A DNA stretch of 64,000 bases, taken from Chitinophagaceae bacterium. Lineage in GTDB: Bacteria; Bacteroidota; Bacteroidia; Chitinophagales; Chitinophagaceae. The translations under genes and the position numbers were made by a program. This document shows, one piece after another, positions 46,022 through 56,305 of the stretch. A model generated the notes under the pieces. The model saw nothing but the letters and a program-made list of their open reading frames with translations. It made no database searches and was not told where the DNA came from. Location of the stretch: NCBI GenBank assembly GCA_025934485.1, contig JAICXX010000012.1, positions 1 to 64,000 on the forward strand. The letters run 5' to 3'. Positions within the stretch are counted from its first letter, which is position 1, and every line of letters starts with the position of its first letter.

Positions 46022-47259
46022 AGCACTTGTTTTACAATTGCCGCGATCATCCACTCTTCGTCCGTGGGGATCGAATAAACGCGGGTACGGGCGTCAGCCG
46101 AAGAAAGCATCACCTCATCGGCTGCATTGGCCCGCTGATCCAGCCCGATGCCCAGATAACCGAGACCGGCGCAGATCCGGCTCCGGATGATGGAAGACCG
46201 CTCGCCGATACCGCCGGTAAACACCAGCGCATCCAGCCCGCCAAGCACCGCAGACAAAGCGCCGATGGCCTTCCTGACCTCGTAACAGAACAAGGCTACG
46301 GCCTCCGCCGCCCGGACGTCGCTGCTTTCCAACGCCAGCAATTCCTGCATATCCGAACTCGTCTCCGACACACCCAGCAACCCACATTCATGATTGATAA
46401 AATGGTCGAGCTGCTCCGGACTATACCGCTCCCGGTCCTGGATCGCCCATAGCACACCCGGGTCGAGATCCCCCGGCCTGGTCCCCATAACGACGCCGCC
46501 GGCCGGCGTGAAACCCATGGTCGTATCGACGCTGATCCCATCCCTGATCGCCGCAAGACTGGCACCACTGCCCAGGTGAGCGACGATCACCGGGCCCATG
46601 GCCACCACCGGCCCCGCGATCCGTGTGAGCTCCGTGACAATATAGGCATACGATAGTCCATGAAAACCATAGCGCCGGATGCCCGCCCGGGTGTATCGTC
46701 GGGGAATGGGCAGCATCCTGGCTACCGCCGGAAGCGTCGTATGAAAAGCCGTGTCGAAACAGGCGATCTGTAACAGTCCGGGATATTGCCTCCGGATCAG
46801 CTGCATCAGCTCGATCTCCCCCGGAAGATGGTCGGGGTCATAGACGGTCAGCTGCCGGAGGTCCTTCAACAGGTCCTCATCGACCGCACAGGCCTCTGTG
46901 CGCGAACCTCCATGGACGACACGATGACCCACCGCGGCCAACGGGAAAACATCTCCCCGCTTCTCCAGCCAGTCCAGCAGAAAAAGGCCCGCTGCCGAGA
47001 GATCGGATGCCTTCACAGGCAACTGCTCCTTTTTTAGATCCTGGCTGTTGGTCTTTACATCCTGGCTGTTGGTCCCTAGACTCCGATTACTGGTATACGT
47101 TAGTGTAGCATTGTCCTGGCCGATCCGTTCGATCTTCCCGGACAAAAGTTTCTCGTCCGTTTCATGACTGGCCACCGGCCCGCTGGCGCCATACAACGCA
47201 AATTTAATGCTCGACGACCCGCCGTTGACGGCCAGAATATTTTTTGCTCCCGCCCTCAT
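46018..47259 (-). CDS. ackA: acetate kinase
   Basis: 413 residues from ATG 47259 ([20 protein letters not shown]); the open frame further upstream lacks family similarity. Signatures: [42 protein letters not shown] and [13 protein letters not shown]. It makes acetate and ATP from acetyl-phosphate in the cytoplasm. A short tandem duplication, [14 protein letters not shown], is inserted in a surface region near residue 70. It is the first gene of a two-gene operon with phosphoketolase (4-bp overlap). Confidence 0.94.
   Translation of the reverse strand: MRAGAKNILAVNGGSSSIKFALYGASGPVASHETDEKLLSGKIERIGQDNATLTYTSNRSLGTNSQDVKTNSQDLKKEQLPVKASDLSAAGLFLLDWLEKRGDVFPLAAVGHRVVHGGSRTEACAVDEDLLKDLRQLTVYDPDHLPGEIELMQLIRRQYPGLLQIACFDTAFHTTLPAVARMLPIPRRYTRAGIRRYGFHGLSYAYIVTELTRIAGPVVAMGPVIVAHLGSGASLAAIRDGISVDTTMGFTPAGGVVMGTRPGDLDPGVLWAIQDRERYSPEQLDHFINHECGLLGVSETSSDMQELLALESSDVRAAEAVALFCYEVRKAIGALSAVLGGLDALVFTGGIGERSSIIRSRICAGLGYLGIGLDQRANAADEVMLSSADARTRVYSIPTDEEWMIAAIVKQVL
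47038..47074 (-). repeat. 21-bp-period tandem duplication inside acetate kinase
   Basis: Two 16-bp identical copies (forward atcctggctgttggtc, starting 47038 and 47059) spaced 21 bp, giving a seven-residue in-frame repeat. Confidence 0.7.
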
Positions 47260-47821
47260 TGTTTTGCTTAACTTATCTAATCTTACAACTGAAACGCGAA
47301 AAGGTTCAGGGCAGCGCAAACGCGATATACTTCCCACCCCTTCCCCCACCATCGGCCATGATGCCCGCCACGCCGCGCGACATGGCTGCACTTGCTGCAA
47401 GGCAAACGCCTTGCCGGATAAAGCTTCTTCTGTTATTGTCCATATAGTCTATAGAATGACCAAATTAGCGAATATAGAACACCGTTATATTCATCGACTT
47501 CTTTTCGCAACATAAAATAACAATTTTAACCGCGGTCAATAACAGCCGGTCTTGAAAAGGCCAAGGAATGGATAAAATAGTACTACATATTCTGGCGATT
47601 TGTGCGGAGCTTTATGTCGTCAAAATGACACCCAGAATTTAACTATATTCAAAACTGCTTGCTTATGCTTTTCCAGGTAAACCCTTCGGGGCCACCCGGG
47701 CGACTGGTCTTATTTTATTGCCCGACCGGTTTAGCTTCTTTCCCCTCCACGCTTTTTTTGCTTCGCGCTTATCTCATACCTGCGTCTTAGTTATTAGTCA
47801 TCAATTCTTAAACACATAACA
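47260..47821. other. 562-bp divergent intergenic region
   Basis: Between acetate kinase (minus) and susC (plus). It must hold both promoters, but I see no exact TAnnTTTG on either strand near the starts, which suggests alternative sigma factors or degenerate elements. It is markedly AT-rich around 47450-47650. No credible gene is present. Confidence 0.4.
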
Positions 47822-50800
47822 ATGAACAAACAATCATTGGTTCGGGTAATTCCTATAAGCAGAAGCTTTGCGTTGCTGCTGCTGTTGATGGTCTTTACCC
47901 ATACTGACCTTCTTGCCCAAACCAAAAAGATCACCGGCAAGGTCTCGGCAAGCGACAACGGCACCATGTTGGCCGGCGCAACGGTGAAGGTCAAAGGTGC
48001 CAACGTCGCCACCTCCACGGATGCGGACGGCGCCTTTACGATCGAAGCTGCGCCCAATGCGATCCTTACGATCACTTCGGTAGGCTACACCCCGCAGGAT
48101 GTCCCTGTAGGCAACAATACCTCGCTCGTCGTCCGGCTGGTCGCCGACCCACAGTCAATGCAGCAGGTGGTCATCGTGGGCTATGGATCGGTTAAGCGTC
48201 GCGATCTCACCGGCGCCGTCGCCACCATTTCCGCAGACCAGATTGCCAAGGTACCGGTAACGACCCTCGACCAGGCGCTGCAGGGCCGCGCCCCTGGCGT
48301 TCAGGTCACGAATAATGACGGTGCCCCGGGCGGCGGTGTCCAGGTACAGATCCGCGGGGTCGGCAGCCTTGGTTCCAATGACCCGCTGTATGTGGTCGAC
48401 GGTTATCCCATCAGCGGTGGCCTCAACACACTCAACCCCAGCGACATTGCTTCGATGGAGATCCTAAAGGACGCTTCCGCGACCGCCATCTACGGTAACC
48501 GCGCAGCAAACGGCGTCGTGATCATCACCACCAAACGCGGCCGGAAGAACGGTACCCAGGTGAGCGTGGATGTGGTAAGCTCCATCCAGGGAAGACCCAA
48601 AACATATAAGGTGCTTGACGCCCAGCAATGGGGTGCTCTCGCCTATCAGCATGCCTCCGTCGACGGCTATACCGCGCTGGCCAACTGGGCCGATGCCGAC
48701 ACCCTTCATGAGGCCGATTGGCAGCACGCCGTTTATCAAACCGGTCTGCGCCAGACGTATAACGTATCCATCCGCGGCGGCTCGGACAAAGTGCAAACAG
48801 CCTTCTCCGCCGGCTATTTCGACCAGAAAGGCATCGTCATGGGTTCGGACTTCAAACGCATCAACGCCAGCATCAATGTGGACTATGAACCCATGTCCTG
48901 GCTGAAATCGCAGACGAGCATGAAATATACCCGCGGCAATACCAAGCTCCCTTACCCAACGGGCGGACAAGGCGCCGGCGCCGGCGTCGGCTACCTCAGC
49001 AAATTGCCGCCGACCCTCGACGGCGGTAACCTCCTGACGCCGCTGATCAAAGACAATAAGGGTAACTACGGTTTCTTCAACCCGAACAACCAGTCCGTGC
49101 GCAACTGGGGCGATGGGCCCGTTTGGGGCATTCAAACGCAGGATCAACGGAACCTTACCAATTATTTCCTCGGCACATCATCGCTGGAAGCCACCATCGC
49201 TCCCGGCCTGCGCATCAAAACAAATTTCGGCATGAACGTCAACGCCTACAGCGGGTATTACTTCACTCCTTCGGACACCCGCCAGCAGGCACAGTACGGG
49301 ACGGGCACCCAAAGCACGCTGAACTTCTTCTCCCAGTCCTCCAACAACACTTTCGAATGGCTCTGGGAAAACACCATAGCCTACACCCACACGTTCGGCG
49401 ACCATATGATCGATTTCGTGGGCGGCTACTCAGCGCAGGATAACCTCTTCAGCCAAATCGGAGCCCAAGGCAATAACCTCGTGAGCAATTCTTTGCGGGA
49501 CCTCCAGGATCTGCCGGCGCTTACCAACTACTACGGAAACCAAACGATCACCACACTGGTTTCGCAGTTCGGCCGCATCAACTATTCCTTCAAAAGCAAA
49601 TACCTGCTGACGGCGACCCTTCGTCGGGACGGCTCTTCGCGCTTCGCCCCGGATCACCAATATGGCTACTTCCCCTCGGGCTCGCTGGCCTGGAAGGTCA
49701 AAGACGAAGGCTTTCTGCAGGACGTGAACTGGCTGTCCGACCTGAAACTCCGCGGCAGCTATGGCGAAACGGGCAACCAAATAAATGCGGGCAACTTCCA
49801 GTTCCTCGCGCAATACACCTCGGGCCCCGGTCAAAGCAATTCAGGCAACAACGGCTATCCCTTTAATAAGGTTTATCAACCTGGCCTCATCCTGACTCAG
49901 CAACCGAACCCAGACCTCAAATGGGAAGTTGCCAAAATGACGGATATCGGCATCGATGCCGCGTTCCTCAATGGCAACTTGACCTTTACCGCAGACTACT
50001 ATCGCAAAGTATCGAGCAATTTCCTGCTGAATATTCCCATTGCACCGCAAAGTGGTTTCAGCAACCAGTTCCAGAACGTTGGCAGCATTCTAAACGCCGG
50101 CGTGGAACTGGGCGTCAACTGGGCGCACAACGCTGGCGACCTGCATTATAACATCGGTTTGAACCTGACCACGGTCAAGAACAAGCTGATGAGCCTTACC
50201 AATCTGCAGGACTATGTGTACAACCTGGTCAATCTGGGTTTCTCCACCACCGGATCGAATAACTGGGGTCAGTTCAGCAAGACCGTGGTCGGCGGTCCCA
50301 TAGGCGAATTCTATGGTTATAAATCTGCCGGTATCTTCCAGAGCCAAAAAGAAATCGATGACCTCAATGCCGCTGCAGTTGCCAAATATGGTCCCGGCGC
50401 CGTGTACCAGACCTCCACGGCTAAATCGGGCAGTGCGCAACCCGGAGATCGCAAATTCGTCGACATCAGCCACTCCGGCCACATAACCGCCGACTCCTCG
50501 GAGACCTCCCTGGGCAGCCCGATACCCAAACTCTACGGCGGCGTTACGTTCGACGCCTCCTGGAAGAACTGGGACCTGAGCGTCTTCTTTTATGGCTCGT
50601 ACGGCAATAAGATCTATAACTACCAGGAACGGACACTCGAAAGCTTCGGCAGTTCCACCGGCTCTGTGGGTCTCGAGAACATCGGTCTCAAATACTTCCA
50701 GAATGCCTGGACGGCGTCGAACCCTTCGAACCGCTATGCCCGGATCGATGCCAATGAAGCAGCCGCCAATACCCGGCCGTCGGACGTCTACGTGGAGGAC

Positions 50801-51079
50801 GGCAGCTACCTCCGGATGCGCAACCTGACTATCGGCTATACCCTTCCGCTCAAGACCATCGGCGCCTTCGCCCCCAAAATAAGGATCTACGTTACCGGTC
50901 AAAATCTACTGACCATCACTAAGTATTCGGGTCTAGATCCGGAGATCGGCCTGCCGCAGGGAACGGATGTCAACAATTCTACTAATACTACTTACCGGAA
51001 TGTCACCGGCTCGGGCGTGGACGTAGGTACCTATCCCTCTTCCCGCTACTACGTTGTCGGTTTTAATGTCACTTTCTAA
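47822..51079 (+). CDS. SusC/RagA TonB-linked outer-membrane protein without STN domain
   Basis: 1085 residues. Signal peptide (to about LLAQ), carboxypeptidase-regulatory-like domain (KVSASDNGTMLAGATVKVKG), plug with VVIVGYGSVKRRDLTGAV and MEILKDASATAIYGNRAANG, barrel ending in NVTF. It lacks the STN domain seen in the SusC at 10.7 kb, so it is not expected to signal to a FecR anti-sigma factor. First gene of an operon with SusD and the ASPIC/VCBS lipoprotein. Substrate not evident. Confidence 0.94.
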   Translation: MNKQSLVRVIPISRSFALLLLLMVFTHTDLLAQTKKITGKVSASDNGTMLAGATVKVKGANVATSTDADGAFTIEAAPNAILTITSVGYTPQDVPVGNNTSLVVRLVADPQSMQQVVIVGYGSVKRRDLTGAVATISADQIAKVPVTTLDQALQGRAPGVQVTNNDGAPGGGVQVQIRGVGSLGSNDPLYVVDGYPISGGLNTLNPSDIASMEILKDASATAIYGNRAANGVVIITTKRGRKNGTQVSVDVVSSIQGRPKTYKVLDAQQWGALAYQHASVDGYTALANWADADTLHEADWQHAVYQTGLRQTYNVSIRGGSDKVQTAFSAGYFDQKGIVMGSDFKRINASINVDYEPMSWLKSQTSMKYTRGNTKLPYPTGGQGAGAGVGYLSKLPPTLDGGNLLTPLIKDNKGNYGFFNPNNQSVRNWGDGPVWGIQTQDQRNLTNYFLGTSSLEATIAPGLRIKTNFGMNVNAYSGYYFTPSDTRQQAQYGTGTQSTLNFFSQSSNNTFEWLWENTIAYTHTFGDHMIDFVGGYSAQDNLFSQIGAQGNNLVSNSLRDLQDLPALTNYYGNQTITTLVSQFGRINYSFKSKYLLTATLRRDGSSRFAPDHQYGYFPSGSLAWKVKDEGFLQDVNWLSDLKLRGSYGETGNQINAGNFQFLAQYTSGPGQSNSGNNGYPFNKVYQPGLILTQQPNPDLKWEVAKMTDIGIDAAFLNGNLTFTADYYRKVSSNFLLNIPIAPQSGFSNQFQNVGSILNAGVELGVNWAHNAGDLHYNIGLNLTTVKNKLMSLTNLQDYVYNLVNLGFSTTGSNNWGQFSKTVVGGPIGEFYGYKSAGIFQSQKEIDDLNAAAVAKYGPGAVYQTSTAKSGSAQPGDRKFVDISHSGHITADSSETSLGSPIPKLYGGVTFDASWKNWDLSVFFYGSYGNKIYNYQERTLESFGSSTGSVGLENIGLKYFQNAWTASNPSNRYARIDANEAAANTRPSDVYVEDGSYLRMRNLTIGYTLPLKTIGAFAPKIRIYVTGQNLLTITKYSGLDPEIGLPQGTDVNNSTNTTYRNVTGSGVDVGTYPSSRYYVVGFNVTF

Positions 51080-51105
51080 TCCACTCACCACGCAAATCAA
51101 ACGAA

Positions 51106-52731
51106 ATGAAAAATAAACGAAGCATACTTTGGGTAGTGTTGGGGACCATGATGATCCCGCTGGCCTGTTCGCGGAACTTTCTGAATCCCGCCGATACCCA
51201 GGGCTCGAGCGCTACGGCGCTTTTCCATACCCCGCAGGATGGGATCAGCCTCGTGAACGCGATCTACGACGGTTTCCAACACGACAACCAGAACTTCGTC
51301 CTCAAAGGACTCTGGTACAATGCCAACTATACCACCCAGGATTTCTTCAACTGGGGAGCGGATGTGTCTTACAATACTTATCAATTTCCCACGGACTTCG
51401 CTTCGCTGCCCGTTTTCTGGGCCGATTCCTATCAGGGCATAGCGCGCGCCAATTCGGCCCTGCCAATCATCCGGCAGATGCGGCAACAGGGGGTGATCAC
51501 GGATAGCCTCGCCAATTTTCTGTTAGGCCAGGCCTTCTTCCTCCGCGGCGTCTATTACTACTATATGGCCTGCACCTTCGGCGGCGTGCCGCTTGAGCTC
51601 AACGTCATCACCAATGGCCTTCATCCCCGCGCCACCCAGGATTCGGTATTTATGCAGGTAGCCAGCGACATGGACTCCGCTTCACTGCTCTTGCCCTGGC
51701 CGCAACAGCTCGCTCCGGCCGACCTCGGCAGGGCGACAAAAGGCGCGGCCTTGGGTTATAAAGGAGCTGCCGAAATGTGGCTCAAAGATTACAAGGATGC
51801 GATCACGGATTTTACCACATTGATCCCGCACTATACGCTCCTTCCCAAGTTCATGAGCATCCACGAATACAATAATCAGAATAACGCGGAATCGATCTTC
51901 GAACTGCAGTTCCAGCTGCCGGCCGGCCAGACGCCGGACTGGTCTTACAACAATAACGAGGTGACCTGGCAGTCTTCCTTCATGTGGCCCTGGGAGACCT
52001 CCAACTTCGGCTATACTTATTGCAACAAGCTGCTCTATACCTCCTTCGAGCCCGGCGATACGCGCAAAGCGGCTTCCATCATCGGACCCGATGATTCGAT
52101 CCAGAGCCCCGGCATCATCGCCATCGGCGGTATCCGCAATTATGCCCAGGTAAAAGCCGGATTCGCCGGCACGCTCTCGCTACCGGCCTCCCACTTCACC
52201 GGTACCGACGGCAAGATCATGAACACCTGCGGCAAGACCGGCGATCTCTGGACCGGCGACCAGCCCGGACAACCCCGCTCGGGTTATTATCCGATGAAAT
52301 ACTGGCGCGACCCCAATGTCAGCGGCAATACCCCCAGCTCCGTCGATGGCAAGACACATATCTTCGGCGACCAGAACATCACCCTGCTTCGCCTCGGCGA
52401 GATCTGGCTAGACCTGGCGGAATGCTACTATAAGACAGGCGACCAAACGGACGCCACGAACGCGCTGATGACCGTCCGCAACCGTGCCTGGGGCGGCTCC
52501 GCTCCGGCCTCGTCCTTCGGCCCCGACTTCATGCAGATCATGCTGGAAGAATACCGCCATGAGTTGGCAGGCGAAGTGTCGACCTGGTACGACATGCGTC
52601 GCACCGGTTTGCATATCCAGTACATCCAGAACACCTTTGGTATCACGATCCCGACAGGCCATGACCTGCTCCCGATCCCCCAGGCGGAGATCGCAACCAA
52701 TCCGCTTCTTACACAGAACCCAGGTTACTAA
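51106..52731 (+). CDS. SusD/RagB-family lipoprotein
   Basis: 541 residues with lipobox Cys21 (MMIPLAC). SusD marks: AFFLRGVYYYYMACTFGGVP, RLGEIWLDLAECYYKTG, and an end block YRHELAGEVSTWYDMRRTG. It forms the surface lid of the SusC transporter. The 26-bp gap to susC and the 1-bp gap to the next gene indicate a single operon. Confidence 0.93.
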   Translation: MKNKRSILWVVLGTMMIPLACSRNFLNPADTQGSSATALFHTPQDGISLVNAIYDGFQHDNQNFVLKGLWYNANYTTQDFFNWGADVSYNTYQFPTDFASLPVFWADSYQGIARANSALPIIRQMRQQGVITDSLANFLLGQAFFLRGVYYYYMACTFGGVPLELNVITNGLHPRATQDSVFMQVASDMDSASLLLPWPQQLAPADLGRATKGAALGYKGAAEMWLKDYKDAITDFTTLIPHYTLLPKFMSIHEYNNQNNAESIFELQFQLPAGQTPDWSYNNNEVTWQSSFMWPWETSNFGYTYCNKLLYTSFEPGDTRKAASIIGPDDSIQSPGIIAIGGIRNYAQVKAGFAGTLSLPASHFTGTDGKIMNTCGKTGDLWTGDQPGQPRSGYYPMKYWRDPNVSGNTPSSVDGKTHIFGDQNITLLRLGEIWLDLAECYYKTGDQTDATNALMTVRNRAWGGSAPASSFGPDFMQIMLEEYRHELAGEVSTWYDMRRTGLHIQYIQNTFGITIPTGHDLLPIPQAEIATNPLLTQNPGY

Positions 52732-52732
52732 T

Positions 52733-55700
52733 ATGAGCAGACATCGCTTGCTTTTTCTGCTTGCCGTATCACTATTGTGCGCCTGCCGCCATGCTTCCAC
52801 ACTTTTCGAAAGGATCCCCGAATCACATTCGGGGATCTCTTTCAACAATACCATCGTAGAAACCGACTCTATCAATCCGGTGGACGTCGTCAATACCTAC
52901 AACGGCAGCGGCGTGGGCATCGGCGATTTCAACAACGACGGCCTTCCCGATATCTTCTTCGGCGGCAATATGGTTCCCAGCCGTCTTTATCTCAATAGGG
53001 GCCATTTCCATTTCGAGGACATCACCGATAAAGCCGGGGTCGGAGGTCTCGGTCGTTGGGCCCGCGGCATTTCCGTGGTCGACATCAACAACGACGGCCT
53101 CCCGGATATTTATATCTGCAATACCATCTATCGCGATTCCCTGCGCCGGCGCAATATCCTCTACGTCAACCAGGGTATCGACAAGAACGGCATTCCGCAC
53201 TTCAAGGATATGGCCGCCGAATACGGCTTGGATATTCATGTCCAATCGACCATGGCCGCCTTCTTCGATTACGACAATGATGGCGACCTGGACATGTACC
53301 TCACGGTCAATGAAGCCTTCAATGGCGATGCCTCACATAACTTCATCCACCGCAATGACCGGCAAACGGCGCCCAGCCGGGGCAGGCTCTTCCGCAACGA
53401 CTGGGACAGCACACTGGGCCATCCCGTGTTCCACGATGTCTCCGATAAGGCCGGCATCCGCCTGGAAGGTTATGGCCATGCGGCCACCGTATGCGACATC
53501 AACAACGATGGCTGGAAAGACATCTTTGTCTCTGACGATTTCCTGTCGAACGACATCCTCTACGTCAATAACGGGAACGGAACCTTCACGGACAAAAGCC
53601 GCGAATACCTGAAACATACCTCCTTCAATTCGATGGGCCAGGACATTGTCGACATCAACAACGATGGCCTCCCCGACATCGTCGAGTTGGACATGAACCC
53701 CGAAGACAACTATAGGAAAAAAATGACGCTCGCGTCCGAGAGCTACCTTGCGTATCAGAACTTCGACCAATTCTCCTACCAGTTCCAATATGTTCGCAAC
53801 ACTTTGCAGCTGAACCGCGGACCACAGGTCGGCGAAGGCGACTCACTCGGCATCCCGGCCTTCAGTGAGATCGGATTCATGAGCGGCATCGCACAAACGG
53901 ACTGGTCCTGGTCGCCCCTGGTAGCCGATTTCGACAACGACGGCTACCGCGATATCGTTGTAACCAACGGTTTTCCCAGCGATGTTTCAGACCACGACTT
54001 TATGGCCTATCGCGACGCCCACAACGGCATAGTGTCTAAACGAGAACTTCTCAAACACATCCCGGAAGTCAAACTGCACAGCTATGCATTTCGCAACAAA
54101 GGTGACCTCACGTTCGCCGATGTCTCCACGGCCTGGGGGCTCGGACAGCCCTATTTCTCCAATGGCGTAGCCTACGCCGATCTCGACGGCGACGGCGCGC
54201 TCGATATGGTAGTCAACAACACCGATGACGAAGCTCTCCTCTACCGAAATACCTCACGCGACAACGACACCGCCTCGACCCATTATCTTCAGGTCCGTTA
54301 CAAAGGCAACAGCCGCAATCGGGATGGCCTTGGCGCTATCGCCACCATCTATTACGATCATGGGAAGCGGCAAACGTATGAGAATAACCCTTACCGCGGC
54401 TACCTCTCCAGTATGGAAAACATCACCCATTTTGGCCTGGGCTGCATCGAGGAGATAGACTCGCTCGTGGTCAAATGGTACAATGGAAAACAGCAGACCC
54501 TTGCGCATATTAAAGCCGACCAGCTGGTTACAGTCGATATTGCCAACGCAGTAACCCCTTACTCCTATCAAAGACCGGCGATCGCCGCAGATGCTCTCTT
54601 CAAAGAGGTCACCACCGCCAAAGACATCCACTATCGCCACCACGACTACGATTTCGTGGATTTCAACCAGCAGCATTTGCTACCGCATAAGCTTTCGGAA
54701 TATTGCCCCGCCCTGGCAGCAGGGGACGTCAACGGCGACGGTCTCGATGACATTATCATCGGCGGCAACGGCGTCTGGCCAACACACGTCCTGCTGCAAC
54801 AACCCGGTGGCCGCTTCCTCCAAAAAGATTCGTTGCCGGGAAAAGAACATCCGTCCAAATTCGCCAAGGATGAAGGACTCCTCCTTTTCGACGCCAATGG
54901 CGATGGCGCCCCCGATCTATATATCGCCAGCGGCGGCAACGAGTTCGCACCCGGTAGCCCATACTACCAGGACCGCCTCTATCTAAACGACGGCAAAGGA
55001 CATTTTACCCGCGATTCTCTGGCCCTCCCGGAGAACCATACCAGCAAATTCTGCGTCCGCGCCTTCGACTACAACCACGATGGAAAAATGGACCTCTTCG
55101 TTTCCGGCCGGGTAGATCCCTGGCATTACCCCCGCCCGGTGAACAGCTTCATCTATCGAAACGATACGGAGAACGGCCGCGTAAAATTCACTAATGTCAC
55201 GGCAGACGTAGCTCCCGATCTCAACAACTTTGGCATGATCACCGACGCAATCTTCACCGATTTCGACGGCGACGGCGCCACCGATCTCATCGTCGTCGGC
55301 GAATGGTCGCCCATCACCTTTCTTAAGAATGAGCACGGGAAATTCGTAAACGTCACAGCAACAACCGGGCTCTCCGGGCAAACCGGCTGGTGGTCCTCCA
55401 TCGTCGGCGGTGATTTTCGGCATACAGGCCGCACGGACTATATCGTTGGCAACACGGGTCTTAACACCCTTTTTCAACCTACTAAAGATCAACCCATCCA
55501 TATTACCGCCGGTGACTTCGATGGCAGCGGCCATTACACCGGCATCCTCTCCCTATTCCTTCCAGATCGCAAAGGGATCAAACGTGAATTCCCGCTGCCT
55601 TCCAAAGACGATCTTGTCAACCAACTGCCCGACCTGAAAACGAAATTCCCCGACTATAAATCCTATGCTGTCGCAACAATGGACGACGTGCTTTCACCCG

Positions 55701-56305
55701 AACAACGCAAAGGAGCCTTAAGACTCAATGCCACGACGCTCCGGTCCTGTTATCTGCGCAACGACGGCGGCGGCAGGTTTACGATGATTCCGCTGCCCAA
55801 CCTGGCGCAGATCTCCGTGATCTACGGCATGGTCGTGGACGATTTCGACGGCGACGGCAACCTGGACGTGCTGATCAATGGAAATGATCTAGGGACCTCG
55901 ATAGGCATCGGCCGCTACGATGCCTCCTATGGGCTCCTGCTCAAGGGCGATGGCGCGGGCGGCTTCACACCGCTCTCCCTTAATGAAAGCGGCATTTGTA
56001 TCCCCGGCAATGGCAGGGCGCTGGTGAAGCTTCGCGGCGCCACCGGCCAATACCTCGTCGCCGCCAGTCAAAACAAAGATTTTCTTAAACTCTACCAGCT
56101 GGAGAAAAATACCGGAGCGATCCCGATAAATACAGGCGATGTCAGCGCGCTGATCCGGTATAAGAACGGCAAAATACAAAAACAGGAATTGTATTACGGG
56201 TCTTCGTTCCTTTCTCAGTCGGCCCGCTTCCTGCGCACCGACTCGACCATGAGCAATATCACCGTTACCGACGACCGGGGACATCGGCGGGTAATCCGGC
56301 TTTGA
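52733..56305 (+). CDS. ASPIC/UnbV and VCBS-repeat lipoprotein (CRTAC1-like)
   Basis: 1190 residues from the ATG at 52733, one base after the SusD stop; the longer frame (from 52484) lies inside susD. Lipobox LLCAC near residue 18. At least twelve calcium-binding turns of the FG-GAP/VCBS type (DFNNDGLPDIFFGGN, DINNDGLPDIYICN, DFDGDGATDLIVVGE and others) form two propeller blocks around a central ASPIC/UnbV domain (about 525-605, RDGLGAIATIYYDHGKRQ). Surface location is likely through export with SusC/SusD. Its role is unknown. The 3' end overlaps the convergent cytochrome gene by 41 bp. Confidence 0.88.
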   Translation: MSRHRLLFLLAVSLLCACRHASTLFERIPESHSGISFNNTIVETDSINPVDVVNTYNGSGVGIGDFNNDGLPDIFFGGNMVPSRLYLNRGHFHFEDITDKAGVGGLGRWARGISVVDINNDGLPDIYICNTIYRDSLRRRNILYVNQGIDKNGIPHFKDMAAEYGLDIHVQSTMAAFFDYDNDGDLDMYLTVNEAFNGDASHNFIHRNDRQTAPSRGRLFRNDWDSTLGHPVFHDVSDKAGIRLEGYGHAATVCDINNDGWKDIFVSDDFLSNDILYVNNGNGTFTDKSREYLKHTSFNSMGQDIVDINNDGLPDIVELDMNPEDNYRKKMTLASESYLAYQNFDQFSYQFQYVRNTLQLNRGPQVGEGDSLGIPAFSEIGFMSGIAQTDWSWSPLVADFDNDGYRDIVVTNGFPSDVSDHDFMAYRDAHNGIVSKRELLKHIPEVKLHSYAFRNKGDLTFADVSTAWGLGQPYFSNGVAYADLDGDGALDMVVNNTDDEALLYRNTSRDNDTASTHYLQVRYKGNSRNRDGLGAIATIYYDHGKRQTYENNPYRGYLSSMENITHFGLGCIEEIDSLVVKWYNGKQQTLAHIKADQLVTVDIANAVTPYSYQRPAIAADALFKEVTTAKDIHYRHHDYDFVDFNQQHLLPHKLSEYCPALAAGDVNGDGLDDIIIGGNGVWPTHVLLQQPGGRFLQKDSLPGKEHPSKFAKDEGLLLFDANGDGAPDLYIASGGNEFAPGSPYYQDRLYLNDGKGHFTRDSLALPENHTSKFCVRAFDYNHDGKMDLFVSGRVDPWHYPRPVNSFIYRNDTENGRVKFTNVTADVAPDLNNFGMITDAIFTDFDGDGATDLIVVGEWSPITFLKNEHGKFVNVTATTGLSGQTGWWSSIVGGDFRHTGRTDYIVGNTGLNTLFQPTKDQPIHITAGDFDGSGHYTGILSLFLPDRKGIKREFPLPSKDDLVNQLPDLKTKFPDYKSYAVATMDDVLSPEQRKGALRLNATTLRSCYLRNDGGGRFTMIPLPNLAQISVIYGMVVDDFDGDGNLDVLINGNDLGTSIGIGRYDASYGLLLKGDGAGGFTPLSLNESGICIPGNGRALVKLRGATGQYLVAASQNKDFLKLYQLEKNTGAIPINTGDVSALIRYKNGKIQKQELYYGSSFLSQSARFLRTDSTMSNITVTDDRGHRRVIRL

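Noticed and set aside
46021-46054. Eleven-codon N-terminal extension of phosphoketolase
   Set aside because: The ATGA overlap with acetate kinase and the standard family N-terminus favour the ATG at 46021.
47260-47400. 47-codon N-terminal extension of acetate kinase
   Set aside because: The family starts just before [13 protein letters not shown]; the extension has no similarity or targeting signal.
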